Shown here: positions 46,601 to 54,174 of the stretch, one piece after another | Layout: each line of letters starts with the position of its first letter | Numbering within the stretch: position 1 is the stretch's first letter | Assembly (NCBI GenBank): GCA_031422315.1 | Contig: JANOQN010000037.1 | Location: 1 to 64,000, forward strand | Direction of reading: 5' to 3' | DNA length: 64,000 nt | Source of the DNA: JANNYA01 sp031422315 | Lineage (GTDB): Bacteria > Pseudomonadota > Gammaproteobacteria > Xanthomonadales > SZUA-5 | Translations under genes and position numbers: made by a program | Notes under the pieces: model-generated | What the model was told of the DNA's origin: nothing | What the model saw: the letters and a program-made list of their open reading frames with translations, nothing else | The model's database searches: none

Positions 46601-49600
46601 ATAGATTGGCGTTGGGCTCAAAACCAACAAAAGTAACGGTGCGATCTTGCGATTCAAAGGCAAACGCTTGGTTACTGGCTGGATCATTCAGACGTTTTAG
46701 GGCGCGCACCGCGTTGTTGAGATTCGGGCCTGGGCTGCCGAGCACCAAATCGGGCAAACCATCGCCGGTAAAATCGGCAAGACTGGAGTCACGATCGTAA
46801 GCCGCATCGACACTTAAATCGATCGATGCACTGTCAAAGCGCCAATTTTGTGCAGCATTTTGCGTAGTTCGGTGGACAAAAAACCCAAAACCCGGCTGTT
46901 TTACAAGCTGTTTAGGACGTTGGGCGATCAAATCATCACGGCCATCGCCGCTTAAATCAAACAAGTGCCACGCGAGCGACCAAAAAATCGCAGGTGTTGA
47001 CAAAACTTCGTCATTGCTTTGCCGACGCACTTCAATGCGCACCGCGCCAGCTTGATTGTCACTGCATGGCGTGTAGCTGTAACGTCTTCCATAAAATGGC
47101 AAAGTCGGCGACAACTCATCATAGGGCTTGCGGTTTAAAAATACGTCAGTTGGAATTGGCGCGTTCAATCCGGTGCCGTTACTAATCGCGACCATGAGTC
47201 GAAAGCGATCTGGATGCTGCGGGCCCGACACGCGATCCGCGCCAGCTGCTTCGCAATCACGATCTTTCAGAAAAACCAAGTCTTGACGACCATCGCCGTT
47301 AATCTCCCCGATCTTGAAATCCGACGCAATTCTGAGCTGATCTGAATAATTGCTCAAGGTAGGAGGCGCAGTGAAACCTTCCGGAAAATCATTGTCGGTT
47401 GTATTATTCCAACTAAAACGCGTCGGCGGATAGCACACATCGGTCGATCCTGCAGTCGTTGCTGGCGTGCATTCCCGCACTGCCACCAAACGCGGCATGC
47501 GCGAACCGCTAGTAGCCGTGGCGTATTGCAATTGATAGCGGCGCGCATGCACCTGTGCCGCAGCATTACTGCCATTGTTAGCCGGTCCGAACACATTGAC
47601 CTCATCTAGCCGCTTAGTAAGCAAAGAGCGGCTACCGGCAAAATAATCGATACGCTGCTCATCAACCGGCAGCGTTGAGTAGATAAACTGCGTACGCGCA
47701 AATGGTTCACGGCTATAACTTGCGGCCATGTCTAAACGGTTAGCGACCTTACCGGTGTAGCGTGCTTCGGATAGCAGCAGCTCGCCAGTACTCAGATCAC
47801 CGCTGTAAATAAAATCAACCGTATTGCCAGTGATATCCGCAATGCGATCCAGCGCCTGCACAGCGTAACCCACAGCTAAGGCATTGCCCAAGCCATCGTT
47901 TGGGCGCAAAGACGAGTTACCGGCATAGCCATAGCGGCGCATCGTGCCATCTTTCGGGAACACTAGCCAAAAATCTGTCTCAGCCGTATTCGACACGTTC
48001 GAGTAGCCACAAATGCGCGTCGATGGGTCTAATTCAGAACGAAATGGTCGACCGGTTGACGCAATTCCTGTCAATGCCGGGCAAGTATCGGCAACTGAAA
48101 ATATCCGCTGGCCGTCCATGCAATAAGCAATGTCAGAAACGTCGGCGTAATCCACACTCGGATGTGGACCCGCGCCATCACCTGCCTCAACTGTGCGCTT
48201 ACAGCGCGAAAACGCCGACTGCCCCGACAACACAAAGCCAGTGCCGAGCGCACCCACTGCGCCGCGCGCGGAGTAGTCAAGCGACAATTTAGGCGATAGG
48301 CCCGCTGTGCCTGGAAGCGACATTATCGGCAGCGAATAACTGGCCGCGCCGCCTTCATCAACTCGAAAATCGCCGGGTGTGGCGCCTACGGAATCGGAGC
48401 CAGCATTGGAACTGCCTATCGACTCAAAGTGTGGCGTTGGCGGCGTAGCGGGTTGGCTGGTTGGAAGTTGCGGTAACCCTAACGCTTGCGGCGTAGCAAC
48501 CCAAGCCGAGCAAACTGTCGCAACGCAGGCGCGAACCCTAAAAAAGTAGCTTCCATCAGCACTAGCTGTATCCGAAAACGCCAAGGTCGACAAACTCGTG
48601 CCAACTGCGGCCCAGGACTGTTGATTGTTAGCGCTAGTTTCAACGTTAAAGCTTGTACCAACCGCGCTGACATGATTCCAGGTCACTCGGTAGTCGCGTG
48701 TTCCTGGGCTTGTGGCAGTTGCTATGACGTTGGTTGGCGCGGCTGGCGCAGGGCTAACAATTTCACCCAAATCAATCGCTTGGCTAACAACCCACGAAGA
48801 GCAAGAACCTGATCGACAGGCTCGAACGCGAAACAAATAGGTGCCGCTGGAGGTGACATTGCCGAGCAGTTGCAAAGCGGTAAGCGGAGGATTGGAAGTA
48901 ATTAAATTCCAAGTACCGCTTGGCTGCACTTGTGACTGAACTTCAAAAGTGCCAGATATGCCGTTCCAGTTTTGCTGCCAATTGAGTCGATACCCGAGTG
49001 CAGATGCTGGCACCGTGGCTGCTGCGATTAGGTTCGTCGGGCTTGCTGGCGGTGCGCCATCGAAATAGGTAATTGGGCTTCCAGCGACGTCCATTGGACC
49101 CGTAGATTGCACGCTGTTATTGATTGACCCAGTCAGCTTATAAATAAATCTTCCTGCCTGCCCGCAAGCTTTAAAAGTGGGCGGGTTTGTTATGTTTCCA
49201 CTTGAGTCTAAATTACTTGTCAATGCTTGAAAGTTAATGGGCCAATTTCGCAATGAACCTGGTGTGCTACACGGTTGTCCAGTTACTGAATTAATTTCGC
49301 TTAATGTGTAGCTGTGGCCTTGGAAAAGCCTGCCTCGGAGCGTGATGGTTGAGTTTTGCCCAACAGGAACAGCGGTGCAGTCATTATTTGGGCATTCGAG
49401 CAAAACACTGGCTCCGCTTGGGCTTAGCTGCTCAAGCGAAGTAACGAAAATAACGGGTGAAGTTGCAAGCAACGTTCCAGTTGTACTCGAATTTTCCCAG
49501 ATTTCGTAATAGTACTCTCCACGTTGGTTAATATTATCAACATGAGAGTCGATTGCGCGCCAAAATATTGCGGGCACACCTCCAGGATTTTGAAATTGTC

Positions 49601-51386
49601 CGTTGATTGTCAATCTTGCGCCAGTAATTCTATTGACTCGAACTAAAACTCGATTGTGGCTTGGGTTTGAGCAATAGAAATTACTTGGTGGGCAAATTGT
49701 TTTTAACCCCGTGGCCCATTGGACGGTAACCGCACCCGAATCTATATTTACAATTGGCGATACTCGTATTTGCGCGGATACACCGTCATTAGCAGCATTT
49801 CGGGTTAATAGTCCTAGTCGTGTATCAGGCTGACCGAGCGTTTGCGAATAGGATGGCCAGCCACTGCAGCTAGAACTCGCTGCCTGTTGCGACGCAGAAA
49901 GCTGATATTGCATGTTTAAATCAGAATGTGGAAATTGCACACCTGATATGACGGGGTTTATTGTCGCTTGAAATGATCCGATAGGGCCCGTACAGCCAGA
50001 AGTATTGGTCAGTTGATAAAATGGGTCGTAGTTCGAAAAAAAAGGCGAAATATATGTACTAGTGCGAATTGCACCGTTGTTTAACCAAAGCGGTTTTTTC
50101 GCGTTATCCCAAACCAAAGATTTAACACCTGCGCCATTAAAGGCGCTGACACCACGCCCAAACCGACCTTCAGCGCTAAAATGCCCGGCGTAAACGTCAG
50201 TATCTGCTGCTTTTAAACACATTGACTCTTTGGCAAATGCTGAAGCGGCACCATAGACTGATCTTATATCCGCCATCTCGGTTGGAGAGTAGCCGCTGCA
50301 GCTAGATCCTGCACAAACCGCTGCTTGAATATCTAGAACCTGATCATTACTCCAAAACTCTGGTGCACCCGCGAAATATGGGATTTGCGCGCGGTAAAAT
50401 GTTCCTTGTATTAGGCCAATCATGCGGCCAGATGTTTCCAACGCTAATTCCGGGTGCATGCTATATTCACGCAAGCTGCCCTGGAACGCTCCAAAAGTCA
50501 TTGGCATCCACGCTGTTCTTAGCCATCTTGGGTGCCCGTGAGTTCCATATGCGAACCAAGTAGCGCGTGCGTACGGCAGGGTTTGTTCTAAGCCATTAAT
50601 CTGCGTTCGGCGGCTACGAAATTCGAGCCCATAATCACTACCTCGAGGTTGAAAGTTATTTGACGCTACTGATCGATAAAGGCCAGTGTTATGCTTAGTT
50701 TCTTGGGTTAGATACTGACCTAATAGTTGAGTCTGTATAGTTGCGCAAGGCGACAGAAAATTAGGTGGTTCTAAGCCAACCACTAGATTAGGCGAATCGT
50801 TTAGTTCCACCACGGAGACGCCTACTTGTAAAGACGCAGCAGGTTTTGCAGGCTGTAGTAAAAATACAAATGGCGGCGCGTTCAATTCATCTTCAAATGC
50901 CGTTGGGACAAGATCGGTCTCGTAGACACCAGTAAATGGGCTGCCTTGGATGCCGCCAGCGGTTGTATATTGAAGCGTCGACGGAAATGGACCCTTTCTA
51001 CTCAATACTGCCGAGGGCAAATTTGCCAAATAACTAACGCGCACACGGCAGGATTGCTTATTTGCGCTAACGGCCAATATCGGAAAAAGCCCATCTTGAA
51101 TGACATTGCAATTACTATCAATCGACTCAATCAAAAGTGTATTGCCACCACTGCTGACACTTGAGAGTAGTACGGAACTCGTTCTTCCCAAATCGGGAAT
51201 AACGGCTTTGGCTAGAACTGGTTTAGCAGCGGCTTCGGATTGCACGATTAATGTTGTGATGGGTAACTTAGGCGTGACTTCAGCTCGAATAGGTTCTGAC
51301 TGATAGAACTTACCTAACCCCGAATTGACGTAAATCCCTACGACCACAGCACCTAAAAAGCCCACAACCAGAGTTATCTTACGCAT
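40659..51386 (-). CDS. Giant RHS/TcdB-like polymorphic toxin with C-terminal metzincin protease tip
   Basis: About 3575 residues. Start ATG 51386 has GGAG seven bases upstream and opens a signal-anchor helix (about 4-22). An unassigned N-terminal part runs to ~770, followed by two FN3 domains (~775-970), a SpvB-like region (~980-1300, SLPIMSLPGTAGLSPKLSLDY), seven FG-GAP/VCBS-type NGDG-x-x-DL repeats (~1365-1875), RHS/YD repeats (~2330-3150) and the core end RLYDPELGRFIQADDF ... NPLSATDPSG (~3170-3207). The variable tip has hydrophobic stretches (~3210-3300), then a zinc protease: HEFGHNLGLHHD from residue 3532 and Met-turn SMMSYD. The RHS shell normally encloses its toxin. The next gene overlaps by 4 nt. 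Confidence 0.9.
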   Translation of the reverse strand: MRKITLVVGFLGAVVVGIYVNSGLGKFYQSEPIRAEVTPKLPITTLIVQSEAAAKPVLAKAVIPDLGRTSSVLLSSVSSGGNTLLIESIDSNCNVIQDGLFPILAVSANKQSCRVRVSYLANLPSAVLSRKGPFPSTLQYTTAGGIQGSPFTGVYETDLVPTAFEDELNAPPFVFLLQPAKPAASLQVGVSVVELNDSPNLVVGLEPPNFLSPCATIQTQLLGQYLTQETKHNTGLYRSVASNNFQPRGSDYGLEFRSRRTQINGLEQTLPYARATWFAYGTHGHPRWLRTAWMPMTFGAFQGSLREYSMHPELALETSGRMIGLIQGTFYRAQIPYFAGAPEFWSNDQVLDIQAAVCAGSSCSGYSPTEMADIRSVYGAASAFAKESMCLKAADTDVYAGHFSAEGRFGRGVSAFNGAGVKSLVWDNAKKPLWLNNGAIRTSTYISPFFSNYDPFYQLTNTSGCTGPIGSFQATINPVISGVQFPHSDLNMQYQLSASQQAASSSCSGWPSYSQTLGQPDTRLGLLTRNAANDGVSAQIRVSPIVNIDSGAVTVQWATGLKTICPPSNFYCSNPSHNRVLVRVNRITGARLTINGQFQNPGGVPAIFWRAIDSHVDNINQRGEYYYEIWENSSTTGTLLATSPVIFVTSLEQLSPSGASVLLECPNNDCTAVPVGQNSTITLRGRLFQGHSYTLSEINSVTGQPCSTPGSLRNWPINFQALTSNLDSSGNITNPPTFKACGQAGRFIYKLTGSINNSVQSTGPMDVAGSPITYFDGAPPASPTNLIAAATVPASALGYRLNWQQNWNGISGTFEVQSQVQPSGTWNLITSNPPLTALQLLGNVTSSGTYLFRVRACRSGSCSSWVVSQAIDLGEIVSPAPAAPTNVIATATSPGTRDYRVTWNHVSAVGTSFNVETSANNQQSWAAVGTSLSTLAFSDTASADGSYFFRVRACVATVCSAWVATPQALGLPQLPTSQPATPPTPHFESIGSSNAGSDSVGATPGDFRVDEGGAASYSLPIMSLPGTAGLSPKLSLDYSARGAVGALGTGFVLSGQSAFSRCKRTVEAGDGAGPHPSVDYADVSDIAYCMDGQRIFSVADTCPALTGIASTGRPFRSELDPSTRICGYSNVSNTAETDFWLVFPKDGTMRRYGYAGNSSLRPNDGLGNALAVGYAVQALDRIADITGNTVDFIYSGDLSTGELLLSEARYTGKVANRLDMAASYSREPFARTQFIYSTLPVDEQRIDYFAGSRSLLTKRLDEVNVFGPANNGSNAAAQVHARRYQLQYATATSGSRMPRLVAVRECTPATTAGSTDVCYPPTRFSWNNTTDNDFPEGFTAPPTLSNYSDQLRIASDFKIGEINGDGRQDLVFLKDRDCEAAGADRVSGPQHPDRFRLMVAISNGTGLNAPIPTDVFLNRKPYDELSPTLPFYGRRYSYTPCSDNQAGAVRIEVRRQSNDEVLSTPAIFWSLAWHLFDLSGDGRDDLIAQRPKQLVKQPGFGFFVHRTTQNAAQNWRFDSASIDLSVDAAYDRDSSLADFTGDGLPDLVLGSPGPNLNNAVRALKRLNDPASNQAFAFESQDRTVTFVGFEPNANLSFGSGNDGRDALASGDLTGDGVADLVLKVYKVRTGIQCIAGTCQACGGKNQPECTDPGGSSCSQVNAACLQDRSDVLGLGPQPRWQNAARAEAAFAPNNITTVGDYWVTAKVTQVGNEFVVNAGQCIGSGNNVAFCDSQPNLEGASLADINGDGMADVFMRHISSDGGGANQNDRFAYRLNRGGNNVGTSLLAEQDTGLILRKDLADRVQLIDTNGDKRTDLVYQSACTSSFCTLGANPLKMRRYLSSGFAFEQDAATGSPAVLGGQNPNEFLVLPLDLDGDGNAELLRYKIGSATQNLYVVKSNLRFGGNDFIVKLSNGFNVDHSVSYAPLVSKFVYERAFDGPRLNSGRGSVVFDVFSPLWAVREARSSSPGCAPDAINCVTDDPAALAATSIIRYSYRGARVQTGGRGFLGFSEIRTEDIQNKLLTTTRYRQDYPYVGRPFHTIVQTLPSVILDETCLINPLHPSCFEEPPDDCGPNICPIAESRAPRVEVGGVLTRVASPAPYRFMSTEHPIITDSTSVYTSNPVFNPVSQLAIAVYSNSQTELRKDFATQSQTQRILTTMTMDTQSNMTEQKSTTFDAADTEVESKRQWNVYGCTDAPVQLVLTGANPNCGSPGHAERLRLGRMSLSSVSTARGGITKNRRSSFEYDSTTFLLIAEVQGLYNYGAAGEPPVSDQARFNQRTDYELDANGNRTLSVTCNVSDYANRTACLNLTQFQQQQWPATPTRFQRYTRMEYDPLGRFMTGSRSPYYSASNVKGVEAYNERSGVTQSGALNFNVYGDPLGALTAHGVFAEKFYGPMGREYFARAATGAFSRSTYAWCVDASSTTMPDGSGGIPSAASRVNCPRGALYRIESNTSEGNLNIKSIAPTSFAYFDKLGRNILSTTRLYQSAAADSTGVNRWTSSYTRYDLLGRVKAKSEPYLSKVPTALQSQHRAGDRQLNAVPGETRTTYDPLGRSSNVVLPSEAYNNGLTETSATFDRMRTTSKNPRQNQSIIDKNGLAEATLATDAANFSVAYRYEAHGNMDRVTRTPNDGNSAGQPIITAIDYDLLGRKLIMVDPDKGTISYSYNALGELLTQTDAKIQTQSLFYDALGRLIERRENRKLANGTFQNEPTARWIYDDANLVGTAQKAIGLLISETNGLAGTGEFTRGYSYDAFGRSAVLATNLEGTQYFQRTTYDQYGRVFQSFDASINASSPNGQLQIYSSDGYPIEVKEASNGMIGQVYSEVLALTARQQVRKERYHGTDNLVSDRTFEDNTGRLAAITAGINGSLQKWNFRWDKNGSLSERADTTNGADWKEEFVYDTLDRLTTVKQTRTNGTVTNIDSLVLAYDQLGNITSKTGAGQAVLGAYQYKSATSTTGCANVSGPHAASLVNGKSYCYDLNGNNTEVRKNGAVIRTIVYTGFDLAESVVRDEMTPEGRIQAQVSFQYGTDRAMFKRVDGASGSSGAKTTFYVGNVEFIREGITSSTKRYIGNYLVVTKIGGQPESFDYLLRDSLGSVDTIASETGVMKSRQSFNAHGQRRTAAAAVTTSWTTLSLFQASQFNTSTTTQGFTGHEQLDQVGLVHMNARLYDPELGRFIQADDFVEPEATQGLNRYSYVLNNPLSATDPSGNFSLRQALGVVVGVIAAITGQWYFAHQMFLKSFLVAVAGGFASAAISTGSLKAGLWGAVSAAAFWGIGTGFAKMTHGVVDGKYIPIKALSTGARAAKIAAHAAPGGTLNALQGGKFGHGFIAAGFTEALSPAVGQIKGDGFGSVLARTAVSAAIGGTASKLSGGSFANGAQMGAFQQLFNACVHPSTLKKTLTASGPKGQSNADIANEAWASSGAVSINAEGKLVVNLKYHSDLSASLTKTIIADIKQYWRYRTDLTLTRVSDPAEANYFLTDGTAEILAITCGVQSSSAWIPAKVDHVGGSTLMVNLLPQGNYGLGTFAHEFGHNLGLHHDPAGSKSMMSYDPSRSVKNYSIGSLKQIYGAGK

Positions 51387-51628
51387 CACTTTGCTCCATC
51401 TTCGAAAATTGATCGGCGCGCAGGATTTAGCGTTGGCCTCAACCTTCAAATCGGAAAATGTGAAAAAACTTGGTCAAAAATTTTGAGGACCTCAGCATCC
51501 AACCTCAAAATAACCGGCTGGTCACGCTACTGTTAATTAATCGCATCAGCATTGGAGAGGGAAGGGCAGGTAACTTTAGGATTTTCTAACCGTCAAGCGC
51601 GCCGAGGTTTGCAGGTGCGATAAAAAGA

Positions 51629-51664
51629 CAATAAAAAACCCCGCTTTCGCGGGGTTTTTTATTG
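51629..51664. terminator. Bidirectional terminator between the toxin gene and the anchored protein gene
   Basis: CAATAAAAAACCCCGC and GCGGGGTTTTTTATTG-type arms pair over 16 bases around a short loop, GC-rich at the core with A and T tracts outside. It lies 18 bases past the stop of the minus-strand gene ending at 51682, which it should terminate before the toxin promoter. Confidence 0.9.
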
Positions 51665-51681
51665 TTCAACCGTTAAATCGC

Positions 51682-52842
51682 TTAGCTGAAGCGACGAACT
51701 GCCAACGTACCAACCAGCGCGATACCCGCCAGTAACGCCAACATGCCGAGCATATTCAAGGCTGGAGCTTGTACAGCAAACGTGCTGCCGAGATTGAAGC
51801 TGGTTGTAAATCCTGCTGGTCCTGTGCAAGTCAGCGTACCACCGGCTGAACCTGATGCAGTTACCACCAATGAACCAGGAACGTTAACTACGCCACCAGC
51901 TGGGATGGAGTAAGGACCGGTCACCGTGCAGTTCAAGGTAGCAGGACCGCCAGTAAACGAGATCGTTTGTGATGCTGAGCCGCCTACTGGAACCGAGAAG
52001 TTGATCGTGGAACCTGAAACCGGTGAGCTAGCGATAGGTGCTGAGCTGATACCTTCGACGAAACTAAAGGTATCGATACCCATGAAATTTGAGTTGTCGC
52101 CAGCTGGACCCGCGTTTGTTACTTGATATCTAAATGCAACGCGACCGGAGCCAGATGCTGGTAATGCAGCGCCTTCAATCGTGACCTTGCACCATGCGGT
52201 ATTCGGGAATCCGCCAATCGTAGACGCAAGCGCTGTGAATGACGTGGTTGGGCAAGCGATGTCAGTGATCGTCAATGCGGGGTTCACCGTCAATACTAGG
52301 TTGGTGAAGGTACCAACATCCGTAAGCGCGGTTCCAACGTTAGGCGTTCCCGTATCAGCTGCGGTGCTGGTGCGCACTTCAAGGCGATCAGCGAATGTTC
52401 CTGCTGCGCGCGTCCAAAACTCTAGCTTCGCACCTGTACCAAATGTTACGCGTGGTGACACGAACCAAGTAGAAATAGACCCGGTGCCGACCGAGTTATT
52501 AAAGTTCAAAGCCGCATATTGCGTTGCGGTTCCGGCTTGCGCTGGAAACGTGGTGCCTGCGCCGCCATTAAATACGCAAGTTGTGCCAACTGGTGCTGCA
52601 TTGTTTTTTGCAAACCAGCCTTGTGTGACTAGCGCCGGGTCAAGAACGCAAGTTGGGTTTGCGGTGCCAACGAGTTCAAAGCCTTGCGTGATGGTAGCAT
52701 TCGGCGCAAATGGCGAAGCGGCAACTGGCGTATCAAGCGAGGTAATCGCGCCTGGCTTTGAAGCTGACAGGACGCTTTGAGCGTTAACAGATGACGCCAA
52801 AACGAGTGCGATTGAAAGAGCGAGAATTCCTGTTTTTTTCAT
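51682..52842 (-). CDS. Secreted adhesin-like protein with C-terminal sorting-type membrane anchor (IPTL-CTERM-like)
   Basis: A 386-residue exported protein. ATG 52842 begins a typical signal peptide (MKKTGILALSIALVLASSVNA); the longer frame upstream does not. Residues ~50-260 look like a jelly-roll/choice-of-anchor module (TQGFELVG ... ALNFNNSVGTGSISTWFVSPRV ... KLEFWTRA ... FMGIDTFSFV). A beta domain follows (~270-350). The end is one hydrophobic helix then basic residues (LNMLGMLALLAGIALVGTLAVRRFS), as in proteins processed by C-terminal sorting systems in Gram-negatives. It has its own strong terminator. Role unknown; surface display or secretion is likely. Confidence 0.75.
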   Translation of the reverse strand: MKKTGILALSIALVLASSVNAQSVLSASKPGAITSLDTPVAASPFAPNATITQGFELVGTANPTCVLDPALVTQGWFAKNNAAPVGTTCVFNGGAGTTFPAQAGTATQYAALNFNNSVGTGSISTWFVSPRVTFGTGAKLEFWTRAAGTFADRLEVRTSTAADTGTPNVGTALTDVGTFTNLVLTVNPALTITDIACPTTSFTALASTIGGFPNTAWCKVTIEGAALPASGSGRVAFRYQVTNAGPAGDNSNFMGIDTFSFVEGISSAPIASSPVSGSTINFSVPVGGSASQTISFTGGPATLNCTVTGPYSIPAGGVVNVPGSLVVTASGSAGGTLTCTGPAGFTTSFNLGSTFAVQAPALNMLGMLALLAGIALVGTLAVRRFS

Positions 52843-53094
52843 AGTGTTGACCTTTTGGTTTAGATGGATTGCACAGCTGTAGAGCGGCTGGGTTTTACCG
52901 CCCACAACTTTGAGCGAGCGCGCGAATGTGATGATAGCGAGATTGTTAGGTACAAATCAACATTTGCTGATACTGAGATTTGATTGTGAACGGCTGGTTA
53001 AGCTAAATCTGTTTATTGAGAACTTTTAGAAGGCGTCGCTAAGCTGACATATTTTACATAATAAACATTACACGCAGTTATAGGGGTGTTGTCG

Positions 53095-54135
53095 CTATCG
53101 TCCAGTAATTAATCCCAACACCATCTGGCCCAGTGCTTTTGGATCGACGCGCGCATTGTGTGGCGTTAGCCCCAGTGATTTCACAAAACGCTGGCCGACT
53201 GCATTGTCTGTAGCTGGCCCTGCGATCAAGTCAGTCGCCAAGCCAAACTCAGCTTTCAAATGGGCCACGCCACCAGCAACGCCGACTGGATCGTTTGCAC
53301 ACAATAGAATGCCTTTGCTTAGCGACATCAGTTCTTTGTCCGCCAAAATGGCCTGCACGCCATATTCGCCCATAACGCCATCGCCCGTTTCAGCGACAAT
53401 TACATCTACGCCGCGTTGCGCCAATTCTGACAGCACAATTCTGGCAGTTTTAGCGGCGTGCGCTGGGTCTGAGCACACCACGCCAGCATCGGTAAAATCG
53501 GCAATCCAGGTGGCGCCGTGATCGTGCATGCTTAAAGTGTCGCGCATCAAAGAAATTCCAGTAAGTTTTGCACCGCCAACGCGCAAGCCAGCCTGATGCA
53601 GCGCGCGCACAATCGCGCATGCGGCCAAGGTTTTACCTGAATTCATGCAAGTGCCGACGATGTAAATTACTGGCACTTTAATAGGCTCAAGCGATCCTTT
53701 TATTGCGCCCTGATCAATCACGGCTGCAATGCCTGCGCGTGAGCCAAATTCGGGAAAACTCAATACCTGACCTAATACTTCCAGCACGAAGGGTTTACCG
53801 ACATCAGGGTTGTACGAAACACATTTACCCATTACGCCACCGATATTGAGCATATTGATCTGTTCACCGGTTTTAAGCGATTCCGGCATCACGCCTTCAT
53901 AGCCGTGCAGTGCACGACGTTTACCGAGCGTGCCGACCACAATATCGCCATCGTGCAGTGTCATCCAGCGGCCGTTAATATCCTCTAGTTGGTTGTAGGT
54001 GCTTTTGTCGCCGATAACGCGCACGGCTATTGCGCTGCCTTCTACGCAGCGAATATCGTCACTGAGGGTTAGTGAGCGGCTGAGCTTAAGATTTCGAGTG
54101 CTAGAGGCTATTTTGTCGACTGATATTCGTTGCAT
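53095..54135 (-). CDS. P-loop NTPase next to argG, function unknown
   Basis: A 346-residue cytoplasmic protein. After an N-terminal beta domain (~1-150) comes an NTPase domain with Walker A GTCMNSGKT (~165) followed by LAACAIVRALHQAGLRVGGAKLTG, a layout like dethiobiotin synthetase/MobB-type and distantly DUF1611-type proteins. DVIVAETGDGVMGEYG is a likely Walker B region. It lies 39 bases after argG on the same strand and is probably co-transcribed from the argG operator region. A role in arginine or amino-acid metabolism is suggested by context only; I cannot assign a reaction. Confidence 0.65.
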   Translation of the reverse strand: MQRISVDKIASSTRNLKLSRSLTLSDDIRCVEGSAIAVRVIGDKSTYNQLEDINGRWMTLHDGDIVVGTLGKRRALHGYEGVMPESLKTGEQINMLNIGGVMGKCVSYNPDVGKPFVLEVLGQVLSFPEFGSRAGIAAVIDQGAIKGSLEPIKVPVIYIVGTCMNSGKTLAACAIVRALHQAGLRVGGAKLTGISLMRDTLSMHDHGATWIADFTDAGVVCSDPAHAAKTARIVLSELAQRGVDVIVAETGDGVMGEYGVQAILADKELMSLSKGILLCANDPVGVAGGVAHLKAEFGLATDLIAGPATDNAVGQRFVKSLGLTPHNARVDPKALGQMVLGLITGR

Positions 54136-54174
54136 GGTTATTCCTTTAAATTTGAATGACTTTCTTTACTACAC

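Noticed and set aside
41000..51300. Numerous ORFs of 60-130 codons on the plus strand opposite the giant gene
   Set aside because: They are antisense shadows; the minus-strand frame is continuous for over 10 kb with recognisable domains.
53095..54135. Calling the P-loop protein a D-glutamate N-acetyltransferase (DgcN, DUF1611)
   Set aside because: The nucleotide loop GTCMNSGKT and the following helix are only distantly like that family, and no partner gene is present.
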